A stretch of 35,293 nucleotides of DNA. Origin: Kiloniellaceae bacterium (GTDB lineage Bacteria > Pseudomonadota > Alphaproteobacteria > Kiloniellales > Kiloniellaceae). Below, piece by piece: positions 24,998 through 32,897 of the stretch. The notes under the pieces are model-generated. The model saw only the letters and a program-made list of their open reading frames with translations. It searched no databases and was not told where the DNA came from. The stretch covers positions 1-35,293 of the forward strand of contig JAJFGK010000001.1 in the NCBI GenBank assembly GCA_021776195.1, written 5' to 3'. A program made the translations under genes and the position numbers. Position 1 is the stretch's first letter. Each line of letters begins with the position of its first letter.

Positions 24998-25271
24998 AGC
25001 CTTTCTTTGTCATACGGAAGCGTTTGATGGGTCCTAGGCGAGCATTCGGGAAGGCGCGCTGTGCGGCGCGATGCTAAAGCATCGGGCAAGCAGCGGAACG
25101 CACCCCCATTGGGAGAGGGGGATCTCCTAGGGCCCACCGAAGGCCGGATTCTTTTGCCTTCTGGCCGCGTTCCGCTCCTCGACCGATACGCGTATCGCTC
25201 TTCGAAGCGCGCCTTGCCAGAAGGCAAGATAATCCCGGTCAAATGCTTCCGTATGACAATGAAAGGCTCTA
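24995..25271. mobile_element. MITE-like foldback element with 33-bp terminal inverted repeats
   Basis: The ends 24995-25027 and 25239-25271 are inverted repeats matching at 31 of 33 positions, starting TAGAGCCTTTC. A TA at each outer end fits the TA target duplication of IS630/Tc1-type transposition. The interior is also folded: AAGGCGCGCT/AGCGCGCCTT (25051-25060 and 25206-25215), AGCGGAACGC/GCGTTCCGCT (25092-25101 and 25167-25176), GATACGCGTATC (25185-25196) and CTTGCC-AGAA-GGCAAG (25213-25228). No transposase is encoded in 277 bp, so it would depend on one elsewhere. Confidence 0.8.
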
Positions 25272-25286
25272 ACGGAAAGGGTAATC

Positions 25287-25679
25287 TCAGCCCTCGGTCG
25301 CCGCGGGCGTGATCCAGCCGATGGCGCTGCCGGCGGCGTCGCGCACGATGGCGATACGGCCGACCATGGGCACCTCGAAGGCCGGCCGCAGGATGCTGCC
25401 GCCCGACGCCGCGACCTTCTCCAGGCGCGCATCGATATCATCGACCGCGATATAGGCGAACCAGTGATCGGGCACGCCGTCGAAACCCATGCCGTCCTTC
25501 ATTTCCATCATGCCGCCGACCGGCGTGCCGTCCATCATGCAGACCGCGTAGTCGCCGCCATCGGCCATGGGAAAGGCCTCGAAGCTCCAGCCGAGTGTTT
25601 CGGCGTAGAAGGTCTTCGCGGCCTCCCGTTTCCAGGTCATCAATTCGTTCCAGTGGAAATGTCCATGTTCGCTGGTCAT
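25287..25679 (-). CDS. VOC (glyoxalase/bleomycin-resistance) superfamily protein
   Basis: A 130-residue single-domain VOC protein with two beta-alpha-beta-beta-beta modules. It begins GHFHWNELMTWKREAAKTFY, a CFP-30-like start, and ends ILRPAFEVPMVGRIAIVRDAAGSAIGWITP. Such proteins bind a divalent metal and act as lyases, dioxygenases or drug-binding proteins; the specific role is not readable. Its stop lies 15 bases from the MITE-like element. Confidence 0.88.
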   Translation of the reverse strand: MTSEHGHFHWNELMTWKREAAKTFYAETLGWSFEAFPMADGGDYAVCMMDGTPVGGMMEMKDGMGFDGVPDHWFAYIAVDDIDARLEKVAASGGSILRPAFEVPMVGRIAIVRDAAGSAIGWITPAATEG

Positions 25680-25760
25680 CGCGAGCGTCTCCCGTTTAGC
25701 GCCTTCTCCCCCAAGCCGATTTTAGCGCCAAACAGCCCCGATTGCATCATTCCGGTGGGT

Positions 25761-28700
25761 TCATCCACCGGTGCCGTCGGCCATGGTCATCAGGCTGGCG
25801 TTGCCGCCGGCCGCGGTGGTGTCGACCGAGATCGACTTTTCGGTGGCGAAGCGGTGCAGATAGCGCGGCCCGCCGGCCTTCGGCCCGGTGCCCGATAGAC
25901 CGCGCCCGCCGAACGGCTGGACCCCGACCACGGCGCCGATGATGTTGCGGTTGACGTAGGCATTGCCCACCGCCATGCGGTCGCAAACCCGCTCGACCGT
26001 GCTGTCGATACGGCTGTGGACGCCCAAGGTCAGGCCGTAGCCGGTGGCGTTGATTTCGTCCAGCATCTCGTCGAGCCGCGCCTCCGGGTAGCGCACGACA
26101 TGCAGGATCGGGCCGAAGACTTCGCGCTCCAGCCGACCGATCGCCTCGATCTCGAAGGCCATGGGCGCAACGAAGGAGCCCTTGTCGCAGTCCGGCCCCA
26201 GCGGCGTGCGGGCCAGCAGCTTTGCCTCGCGTTCGAGTTTTTCGGCATGGGCCAGGAGCAGGCCGCGCGCCTCTTCGTCGATCACCGGGCCGAGATCGGT
26301 GGCGAGCCGGCCCGGGTCGCCGACCCTGAGTTCGGCCATGGCCCCGGCCAGCATGGCGATCATCTTGTCCGCGACCTCTTCCTGCAGGAAGAGCACGCGC
26401 AGGGCCGAACAGCGCTGGCCGGCGGACTGGAAAGAGGAGACCAGGACATCGCGCACGACCTGTTCGGGCAGGGCGGTCGAATCGACCAGCATGGCGTTCT
26501 GGCCGCCGGTCTCGGCGATCAGGGTCGCGATCGGCCCCTCGCGCGCCGCCAGGGCCCGGTTGATCAGGTGCGCCGTCTCCGTCGAGCCGGTGAAGGCGAC
26601 ACCGGCAAGCCGGGCATCGGGCAGCAGCGCCCCGCCGATGGTGGCCCCATCGCCCGGTAGCAGGTGGACCGCGTTCTGCGGCACGCCGGCCTGATGCATC
26701 AACTGCACCGCCCGATGGGCGATCAGTCCGGTCTGCTCGGCCGGCTTGGCCAGCACCGTGTTGCCGGCGGCCAGCGCCGCCACCACCTGGCCGGTGAAGA
26801 TCGCCAGCGGAAAGTTCCAGGGCGCGATGCAGAGAAAGACGCCACGGCCCTGGAGCAGCAGTTCGTTGCGCTCGCCGGTCGGCCCGGGCAGCAACAGCGC
26901 CTCGGCGAAGTCGGCCCGCGCGCGGGTGGCGTAGTAACGGCAGAAATCGACCGCCTCGCGCAGTTCGGCGATGGCGTCGTTGACGGTCTTGCCAGCCTCG
27001 CGGATGCAAAGCGCCATCAACTCGGGTCCGTTGGCTTCCAAAAGGTCGGCGAAGCGCTCCAGCGCCGCGGCCCGCAAATCTGCCGGTGTCCGGTCCCAGG
27101 CCGGCTGGGCGCGATGGGCGCGGGCCAAGGCCTCGAGGGCCTCGGCCGCGCCAGCCCAGACGACCTCGCCGATCTGACGGCTGTGGTCGGCCGGGTCCAG
27201 CACCGGCCGGGGCGTCCCGACCGTGGCCACCCCGCCCACCAGGGGCGCGGCCTGCCAGCTCGTGGCAAGGGCCTTGTCCATCGCCTGGCCCAGCGGCACC
27301 AATTGGGCCGGATCGGTAATGTCGAGACCGGCGGCGTTGACCCGGTCGGCGCCGAAGAGATCGCGCGGCAGGGGGATCGCCGGATGCGCGACCGTCTCGA
27401 GCCGCTGGGCCCGTTCCAGCGGGTCGGCGATGATCGCCTCGATTGGCAGGTCCTCATCCTGGATCCGGTTGACGAAAGAGGCGTTGGCGCCGTTTTCCAG
27501 CAGCCGTCGCACCAGGTAGGCCAGCAGGTCCTCATGGCTTCCCACCGGCGCATAGATGCGGCAGGGCAGACCGAGCTTTTCCGGCCCGACGATCTGGCCG
27601 TAGAGCGCCTCGCCCATGCCGTGGAGGCGCTGGAACTCGAAGCCCTCGCGGTTGCCGGCCATCTCCAGGATGGCAGCCAGGCTGTGGGCGTTGTGGGTCG
27701 CGAACTGCGGGTAGAAGACCTCGCGGTTCTCCAGCAGCCGCTTGGCGCAGGCCAGGTAGGAGACATCGGTCAAGAGCTTGCGCGTGAAGACCGGATAGCC
27801 CTCGAAGCCCAGTTCCTGGGCGTGCTTGATCTCGGTGTCCCAGTAGGCGCCCTTGACCAGACGCACCATGAGACGCCGCCCGGAGCGCTTGGCCAGGTCG
27901 GCCAGCCAGTCGATCACCCGCAGGCCGCGCTTCTGGTAGGCCTGGACCGCGAGACCGAAGCCGTCCCAGCCGGCGAGCGCCGGATCCAGCGCGATGGCCT
28001 CGATCATATCGAGGGAGAGGTCGAGACGGTCGGCCTCCTCGGCATCGACCGTCAAGCCGATGTCCAGTGCCTTGGCGGCCAGGGCGAGAGTCTTCAAGCG
28101 CGGCAGCAGCTCGGCCAGCACCCGGTCGCGTTGGCCGAATTCATAGCGGGGGTGAAGCGCCGAGAGCTTGATCGAGATGCCCGGCGCATCGATTGCGCCG
28201 CGCCCCGCCGCGGCCTTGCCAATGGCGGCGATGGCGCCCTGATAGGCCGCGAAGTAGCGCTCGGCATCGGCCATGGTTCGCGCCGCCTCGCCCAACATGT
28301 CGTAGGAGTAGCGATAGCCCTTGGCCTCCGCCGCGCGGGCCCGGTCCAGGGCCTCGGCAATGGTCCGGCCCATGACGAACTGGCGCCCGAGAATGCGCAT
28401 GGCCCGGGTGATGGCGGTGCGGATCACCGGCTCGCCCGAGCGCCGCACCATGCCCCGCAGGGTCTCGAACAGCTCGGTGCCGTCGTCGGCGCGCGGCTGC
28501 ACCACACGCCCGGTCAGCATCAGGGCCCAGGTCGAGGCATTGACGAAGATCGAATCGCTGTGGCCGAGGTGGGACTGCCAGTCGGCGTCGGCGATCTTGT
28601 CCTGGATCAGCTTGTCGGCGGTCGCCGCATCCGGCACCCGCAGCAGCGCCTCGGCGAGACACATGAGAACGACGCCCTCGCGGCTGGAAAGCTCGAACTC

Positions 28701-28916
28701 GTGCAGGAAGGCGTCGATCCCGCCCTGCCCGACACGCTCGGCGCGCACCAAGCCGACCAACCCCCGGGCCCGTTCGGCGATGCGGTCGAGGGCTTCGGCG
28801 GGCAGCTGCCCGGCATCGATCAGCGCCCGCACCACCTTGCCCTCGTCGGCACGGTGCCAGTCACGGATCGCCCGGCGCAGCGGCGGGACGTCATTCAGGG
28901 CGGGATCGATCAACAT
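25761..28916 (-). CDS. putA: Bifunctional proline dehydrogenase / L-glutamate gamma-semialdehyde dehydrogenase
   Basis: A 1051-residue enzyme converting proline to glutamate in two steps. The FAD-dependent proline dehydrogenase barrel covers about residues 170-480 ([31 protein letters not shown]). The NAD-dependent aldehyde dehydrogenase covers about 550-1030, with catalytic C836 in [10 protein letters not shown] and the [11 protein letters not shown] motif. There is no N-terminal ribbon-helix-helix DNA-binding domain and little extra C-terminal sequence, so it is the short type A PutA, an enzyme but not its own repressor. No proline permease is adjacent. It is divergent from the toxin-antitoxin pair at 29046. 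Confidence 0.97.
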   Translation of the reverse strand: MLIDPALNDVPPLRRAIRDWHRADEGKVVRALIDAGQLPAEALDRIAERARGLVGLVRAERVGQGGIDAFLHEFELSSREGVVLMCLAEALLRVPDAATADKLIQDKIADADWQSHLGHSDSIFVNASTWALMLTGRVVQPRADDGTELFETLRGMVRRSGEPVIRTAITRAMRILGRQFVMGRTIAEALDRARAAEAKGYRYSYDMLGEAARTMADAERYFAAYQGAIAAIGKAAAGRGAIDAPGISIKLSALHPRYEFGQRDRVLAELLPRLKTLALAAKALDIGLTVDAEEADRLDLSLDMIEAIALDPALAGWDGFGLAVQAYQKRGLRVIDWLADLAKRSGRRLMVRLVKGAYWDTEIKHAQELGFEGYPVFTRKLLTDVSYLACAKRLLENREVFYPQFATHNAHSLAAILEMAGNREGFEFQRLHGMGEALYGQIVGPEKLGLPCRIYAPVGSHEDLLAYLVRRLLENGANASFVNRIQDEDLPIEAIIADPLERAQRLETVAHPAIPLPRDLFGADRVNAAGLDITDPAQLVPLGQAMDKALATSWQAAPLVGGVATVGTPRPVLDPADHSRQIGEVVWAGAAEALEALARAHRAQPAWDRTPADLRAAALERFADLLEANGPELMALCIREAGKTVNDAIAELREAVDFCRYYATRARADFAEALLLPGPTGERNELLLQGRGVFLCIAPWNFPLAIFTGQVVAALAAGNTVLAKPAEQTGLIAHRAVQLMHQAGVPQNAVHLLPGDGATIGGALLPDARLAGVAFTGSTETAHLINRALAAREGPIATLIAETGGQNAMLVDSTALPEQVVRDVLVSSFQSAGQRCSALRVLFLQEEVADKMIAMLAGAMAELRVGDPGRLATDLGPVIDEEARGLLLAHAEKLEREAKLLARTPLGPDCDKGSFVAPMAFEIEAIGRLEREVFGPILHVVRYPEARLDEMLDEINATGYGLTLGVHSRIDSTVERVCDRMAVGNAYVNRNIIGAVVGVQPFGGRGLSGTGPKAGGPRYLHRFATEKSISVDTTAAGGNASLMTMADGTGG

Positions 28917-28990
28917 GGGGCCGGCCTCGCGTGGGTCTGTTTGGGAGTCCTCGCTTTAGGAACCAACAGTCAATCAAGCAAGGGCCAGTG

Positions 28991-29019
28991 TTGTAAAAAC
29001 CAAAAATAACCATTATAAT
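28991..29019 (+). promoter_or_regulatory. Sigma-70-type promoter and palindromic operator of the toxin-antitoxin operon
   Basis: TTGTAA (28991-28996) and TATAAT (29014-29019) are separated by 17 bases, a near-consensus promoter. The -10 box lies inside the perfect 10-bp palindrome CATTATAATG (29011-29020), a likely site for repression by the RHH antitoxin. AAAGGAG at 29032-29038 is the ribosome site for the ATG at 29046. Confidence 0.75.
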
Positions 29020-29045
29020 GTATTTCGGTTGAAAGGAGATTATCG

Positions 29046-29303
29046 ATGGCGGTGAAGCAATTCTCAGTCAGCATTGACGATGACAAGCTGGCGCAACTGG
29101 ATGTTTTGCGATCTGACGGCGACGGGCGACGGTCACGGAACAACGTGGTCAATGACGCGATTGATCTGTACCTGGAGCTGCATAGCTGGCAAATCGGGCA
29201 TATTCGAAAGGGCCTCGAAGAAGCGGATCGCGGTGAGTATGTGCCGCGGGCCGAGATGGAAGCCTTTTTCGACGAATTGCTCTCGCAAAAATCCGATCGA
29301 TGA
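29046..29303 (+). CDS. Ribbon-helix-helix antitoxin (ParD/CopG-like)
   Basis: An 85-residue protein with an N-terminal RHH DNA-binding domain (AVKQFSVSIDDDKLAQLDVL, then SRNNVVNDAIDLYLEL) and a charged C-terminal tail (RKGLEEADRGEYVPRAEMEAFF). The tail has the HIRKGLEEADRGE pattern of antitoxins that clamp a ParE/RelE toxin. It overlaps the toxin gene by ATGA. The palindrome over its own -10 box suggests autoregulation by the antitoxin or the antitoxin-toxin complex. Confidence 0.9.
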   Translation: MAVKQFSVSIDDDKLAQLDVLRSDGDGRRSRNNVVNDAIDLYLELHSWQIGHIRKGLEEADRGEYVPRAEMEAFFDELLSQKSDR

Positions 29304-29587
29304 AAGTCGCCTACACGCCGGTCGCGAAAGCAGACCTGCGTCAGCTCCATGACTATATCGGACGGGATAGTCCAGTGGCTGCCCGGCGTATGGTCGCGCT
29401 CATTCGCGAGGCCATCGAACAGCGCCTTGTGGATTTTCCCAAGATGGGGCGACCTGGCCGAGTTGACGGGACCCGCGAACTCAGCTTGGCCGGAACGCCC
29501 TATTTCATCGATTACCGCCTCGACCAGGGGCAGATCGACGTCCTCGCGGTATTGCACGGACGGCGAGAATGGCCGGAGTCGGGTTGA
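29300..29587 (+). CDS. ParE/RelE-superfamily toxin
   Basis: A 95-residue toxin of the ParE/RelE fold: VAYTPVAKADLRQLHDYI, then FPKMGRPGRVDGTRELSLAGTPYFIDYRL and the C-terminal VLAVLHGRREWP. ParE members inhibit DNA gyrase and RelE members cut mRNA on the ribosome; the HGRREWP ending and the RHH partner favour the ParE branch. It is full length and coupled to the antitoxin by a four-base overlap, so it looks intact. Confidence 0.9.
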   Translation: MKVAYTPVAKADLRQLHDYIGRDSPVAARRMVALIREAIEQRLVDFPKMGRPGRVDGTRELSLAGTPYFIDYRLDQGQIDVLAVLHGRREWPESG

Positions 29588-29686
29588 CCCGGCTGCGCGG
29601 CTTGCCAGGGAGTTGCCCTGGCCTCTGCGCTCCCCCTAGACTGCGCGCTCGAAAAGCCAAACCCAAAACAGCACAGGGAGAGTTCC

Positions 29687-30037
29687 ATGACTATCGAAAG
29701 ACTGCACACGGCCACGCGCATGAGCCAGGTGGTGATCCACGGCGACACGGTCTATCTCGCCGGCCAGGTGGCGCAGAACGCGCCGGGCGGCTCCATCGCC
29801 GAGCAGACCCAGGATATCGTGAACAACATCGACCGCCTGCTGGCCGAGGCCGGCACCGACAAGACCAAGCTTCTGACCGGGATGATCTGGATTTCCGATA
29901 TCCGCCACTTCGGCGAAATGAACGAGGTCTGGGACGCCTGGATCCCCGAGGGCTGCGCGCCCTGCCGGGCCTGCGTCGAGGCGCGCCTGGCCACGACCCA
30001 GTTCGACGTCGAGATCCAGGTCACCGCGGCCAAGTAG
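29687..30037 (+). CDS. RidA-family enamine/imine deaminase
   Basis: A 116-residue YjgF/YER057c/UK114 protein. R100 in ACVEARLATTQFDVEIQVTA matches the Arg that binds the substrate carboxylate in RidA. RidA hydrolyses reactive imines and enamines to 2-oxo acids and ammonia. It starts after AGGGAGAG and ends 27 bases before a D-amino-acid dehydrogenase gene, whose reaction makes just such imines, so the two probably work in sequence. Confidence 0.93.
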   Translation: MTIERLHTATRMSQVVIHGDTVYLAGQVAQNAPGGSIAEQTQDIVNNIDRLLAEAGTDKTKLLTGMIWISDIRHFGEMNEVWDAWIPEGCAPCRACVEARLATTQFDVEIQVTAAK

Positions 30038-30064
30038 GACCGCCCGACAGCGAAGGCAGCGGCC

Positions 30065-31321
30065 ATGCGCGTTCTGATCATGGGCGCCGGGCTGGTCGGC
30101 GTCGCCACCGCCTATCAGTTGGCCAAGGAGGGTCACGAAGTCACGGTGCTGGACCGTCATCCGGCGCCGGCCAGCGAGACCTCCTTTGCCAACGCCGGGC
30201 TGGTGGCGCCGGGCCATGCCTTCGCCTGGGGTTCGCCCGCGGCGCCCAAGATCCTGTTGAAATCGCTGTTCGACAAGGACCAGGCGCTGCGCGTTCGCCT
30301 GTCGCCGGACCCGCGGATGTGGCAGTTCTTCTGGCGCTTCCTGAAGCAGTGCACCGCCGAGCGGGCGCGCATCAACACCCTGCGCAAGATCCGCCTCTGC
30401 CTCTACTCCCAAGCCTGCCTGCAAGAGCTAAAGACCGAGAGCGGCATCGCCTACGACGGCCAGGAAGGCGGGCTGCTCTATCTCTACCGCAGCCAGCAAA
30501 GCTTCGACGCCGCGGCGCTGAAATCGAAGATCCTGCGGGACGGCGGCGTGACGGTCCGGGTCCTCGACCGCGATGGGACCGTGGCCCTCGACCCGGCCCT
30601 GGCGCCGCGCCGGGACCGCATCGCCGGCGCGCTCTTCGTCGAGAGCGACGAGTCCGGCGATGCCTGCCTCTTCACCCGGGGCCTGGCGCGGCTGGCTGGC
30701 GAAAGGTACGGCGTTGTCTTCGAGCCGGACACCACGATCCAGCGCATCGCGATTGCCGGCGGCCACGTCGAGAAGGTCTTGACCGACCGGGGCGACTTTG
30801 CCGCCGAGGCCTATGTCATGGCGCTCGGCGCCCAGGCCCCGGCGCTGGCCGCGCCGATCGGACTTTCGATCCCGACCTATCCGGTCAAGGGCTACTCCAT
30901 GACCATCCCGGTGGCCGGGCGCAGCGGCGTGCCGGCGCGCGGCGGCGTCGACGAAGACAATCTGCTGGCCTTCTGCCCGATGGGCGAGCGGGTGCGCTTC
31001 ACCTCGACCGCCGAGTTCTCCGGCTACGACACGACCCACCGGCCGAGCGACTTCACCGCGATGATCGCCAAGGCCCGCGACCTCTACCCCGAGGCCGGCG
31101 ACTACAACGACCCGAGCTACTGGGCCTGCCTGCGCCCCATGACCCCCGAGGGCGCGCCGATCTACGGCGGCTGCCGCTACGAGAACCTCTGGCTCAACCT
31201 CGGCCAGGGCCACATGGGCTGGACCATGGCCTGGGCCTCGGCGCGCATCACCGCCGACCTGATGGCCGGACGCCGCCCCGAAATCCCGCTCGACGGCATG
31301 ACCTTGGACAACCGGGCGTAA
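30065..31321 (+). CDS. dadA: FAD-dependent D-amino-acid dehydrogenase
   Basis: A 418-residue DAO-fold flavoenzyme. The FAD-binding motif VLIMGAGLVGVATAYQLAKEG opens the protein, with SFANAGLVAPGHAFAWG next, a DadA-type signature. The C-terminus has WACLRPMTPEGAPIYGG and NLWLNLGQGHMGWTMAWAS, the second flavin-contact region. It oxidises D-amino acids, passing electrons to the respiratory chain. It follows ridA as a two-gene operon. A catabolic alanine racemase (dadX) is not present nearby. Related FAD oxidoreductases acting on N-methyl amino acids are the alternative. Confidence 0.92.
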   Translation: MRVLIMGAGLVGVATAYQLAKEGHEVTVLDRHPAPASETSFANAGLVAPGHAFAWGSPAAPKILLKSLFDKDQALRVRLSPDPRMWQFFWRFLKQCTAERARINTLRKIRLCLYSQACLQELKTESGIAYDGQEGGLLYLYRSQQSFDAAALKSKILRDGGVTVRVLDRDGTVALDPALAPRRDRIAGALFVESDESGDACLFTRGLARLAGERYGVVFEPDTTIQRIAIAGGHVEKVLTDRGDFAAEAYVMALGAQAPALAAPIGLSIPTYPVKGYSMTIPVAGRSGVPARGGVDEDNLLAFCPMGERVRFTSTAEFSGYDTTHRPSDFTAMIAKARDLYPEAGDYNDPSYWACLRPMTPEGAPIYGGCRYENLWLNLGQGHMGWTMAWASARITADLMAGRRPEIPLDGMTLDNRA

Positions 31322-31449
31322 CAAGCGAGCGTCGAGGCGGTGGCCCCACCCCCATCGAGGGGGAGGTGGGAAGACTCGGCGCCCTCCCCCTCGACGGGGG
31401 AGGGCTGGGGTGGGGGTGACACTGTTTCCGGCAAATCCGAACTTGACCT

Positions 31450-31455
31450 ATAATA
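31450..31455 (+). promoter_or_regulatory. Candidate -10 box placing transcription start at the DUF559 start codon
   Basis: A perfect TATAAT at 31450-31455 lies six bases before the DUF559 ATG at 31461, so transcription would begin at or next to the ATG. No Shine-Dalgarno sequence is visible. No good -35 box sits 17 bases upstream. A leaderless mRNA is therefore suggested, not shown. Confidence 0.4.
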
Positions 31456-31460
31456 TCCAC

Positions 31461-31817
31461 ATGTCTTCTACCAGGATCGCCCGCCATCTCCGTGGCACCA
31501 TGACCGAGGCCGAGCACCGGCTATGGCGCCACCTGCGGCTCAGGCAGATGGACGGGATCAAGATCCGGCGGCAGCAACCGATCGGACCCTATGTCGCTGA
31601 CTTCGCCTGTCTGGAGCGCCGCCTCGTCATCGAGCTCGACGGCGGCCATCATGCCGACCAGTGTAACGCGGACGAGGCGCGAACCAAGTGGCTGGAGGAC
31701 CAAGGCTTCACGGTAATACGGTATTGGAACAATCAGGTCATGACCGATGTTGACGGCGTACTAATGGCGATCCGCAACGTCCTCGCCGCTCTGCCTCATC
31801 GATCGCGAAGCGGCTAG
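31461..31817 (+). CDS. DUF559 (Vsr-like PD-(D/E)XK) endonuclease-domain protein
   Basis: A 118-residue protein of the DUF559 family, related in fold to the very-short-patch repair endonuclease Vsr. The catalytic pattern is visible: D47 in YVADFACLERR, then E58-L-D60 in VIELDGGHHADQ. The N-terminal MTEAEHRLWRHLRLRQ and the C-terminal GFTVIRYWNNQVMTDVDGV are typical. ATG at 31461 is chosen because homologous sequence begins near MSSTRIARHLRGTMTEAE, although no ribosome site precedes it. The gene is bounded on both sides by inverted palindromic blocks, a setting that suggests a link between the nuclease and the repeats. Its cellular role is unknown. Confidence 0.9.
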   Translation: MSSTRIARHLRGTMTEAEHRLWRHLRLRQMDGIKIRRQQPIGPYVADFACLERRLVIELDGGHHADQCNADEARTKWLEDQGFTVIRYWNNQVMTDVDGVLMAIRNVLAALPHRSRSG

Positions 31818-32084
31818 GGTTGTCACCCCCACCCGCTCGCTCTCGCTCGCGACCTCCCCCGTCGAGGGGGAGGTAAGAAGATGCGGCGCCCTCCCGAGAT
31901 CCCCCTCCCCCTCGACGGGGGAGGGCCGGGGTGGGGGTGGGGCCACGGCACCGGTTGCCAGCGACAAGTCTATTTTCTTGTCTTTGCCGGGCTTGACCTG
32001 GCAATCCAGGAAATTGTTCCATTGATCCACGGACCCGCGGCTCGAGCCCGCGGGTGACAAGCTAGAGATCGAAGGAGACCCATC

Positions 32085-32891
32085 ATGGCCACGGCCGCAA
32101 AGACCCCGCCGGCAGATCAGAGCCTGGCGGTTCACGCCCCCGGCCTGGCCTATGAGCTCGACGCGGGCCTGGGACAGCGGGCGCGTATCGGGCTCATCGT
32201 GCTGGCCAGCGACCAGACCATCGAGCACGAGTTCCGCGCTACCCTCGCCATTCCAGGGGTCGATCTTTATCACTCGCGCATCGCCAACGCCGCGACGGTC
32301 ACGCCGGAGACCCTGGCCGCCATGGCCAGCGACATCACCCGCTGCACCGAGGTCATCATGCCGGGCCTGCCGATGGATGTGATCGCCTACGCCTGCACCT
32401 CGGGCGCCATGGTGATCGGCGCCGAGCAGGTGCGCGAGTTGATCCACGCCGCCCGGCCCGGCATCGCCACCACCACGCCGATGGAATCGACCGCCGCCGC
32501 CCTGCGGCGTCTGGGGGCCCAGCGGATTTGCTTCATCGCGCCCTACCTGGAAGAGATCAATCTGGCCATGCGCGGCCATCTGATCGAGGCCGGCTTCCAG
32601 GTCCCGGTCATGGCCTCCTGGAACGAGTCCAACGACAACCTGGTGGCCCGCATTTCGCCGGAGACGATCAAGGAGGCGGTGCGGACCTACGGTGCCGATG
32701 CCCAGAGCGACGCGGTCTTCATCGCCTGCACCTCGCTGCGCCTGGCCGATTTCGTCGAGGAGCTGGAGGCCGAGATCGGCAAGCCGGTGATCTCCTCCAA
32801 CACCTCGATCGCCTGGCACTGCCTGCGGCTGGCCGGTTATCGGGCGCCGGTGGGAGGCTTCGGGCGGCTCTTCCGATTGGGGCTGGATTAA
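32085..32891 (+). CDS. Maleate isomerase / arylmalonate decarboxylase-like protein (Asp/Glu racemase superfamily; EutA-like)
   Basis: A 268-residue member of the Asp/Glu racemase superfamily, with one catalytic Cys in each half: C104 in YACTSGAMVIG and C215 in FIACTSLRLAD. The TTTPMESTAAALRRLGAQRI segment is typical of maleate cis-trans isomerases and of EutA from ectoine utilisation. Both cysteines are kept, which fits isomerase or racemase chemistry better than a one-cysteine decarboxylase. GAAGGAGA precedes the ATG. No other ectoine genes are present, so EutA is not claimed. It ends six bases from the convergent MATE gene. Confidence 0.87.
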   Translation: MATAAKTPPADQSLAVHAPGLAYELDAGLGQRARIGLIVLASDQTIEHEFRATLAIPGVDLYHSRIANAATVTPETLAAMASDITRCTEVIMPGLPMDVIAYACTSGAMVIGAEQVRELIHAARPGIATTTPMESTAAALRRLGAQRICFIAPYLEEINLAMRGHLIEAGFQVPVMASWNESNDNLVARISPETIKEAVRTYGADAQSDAVFIACTSLRLADFVEELEAEIGKPVISSNTSIAWHCLRLAGYRAPVGGFGRLFRLGLD

Positions 32892-32897
32892 GACCGG

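Larger units (their letters stand above)
31340..31946. mobile_element. DUF559 gene enclosed by inverted GC-rich palindromic blocks (candidate mobile unit)
   Basis: The unit begins GTGGCCCCACCCCCA (31340-31354) and ends with its exact complement (31932-31946). The inner edges facing the gene are also inverted: GGGTGGGGGTGACA (near 31409-31422) and TGTCACCCCCACCC (near 31821-31834). Each flank carries a perfect palindrome with arms CCCTCCCCC/GGGGGAGGG around a 5-base centre (31382-31404 and 31903-31925). The right flank has a further one, ACCTCCCCC/GGGGGAGGT (31852-31874). The only gene inside is the DUF559 nuclease. No transposase is seen, and no target duplication was identified. Confidence 0.6.

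Noticed and set aside
26664..29009. A 781-codon open frame on the plus strand
   Set aside because: It is the antisense shadow of putA; no domain is recognisable, while putA on the other strand is complete.
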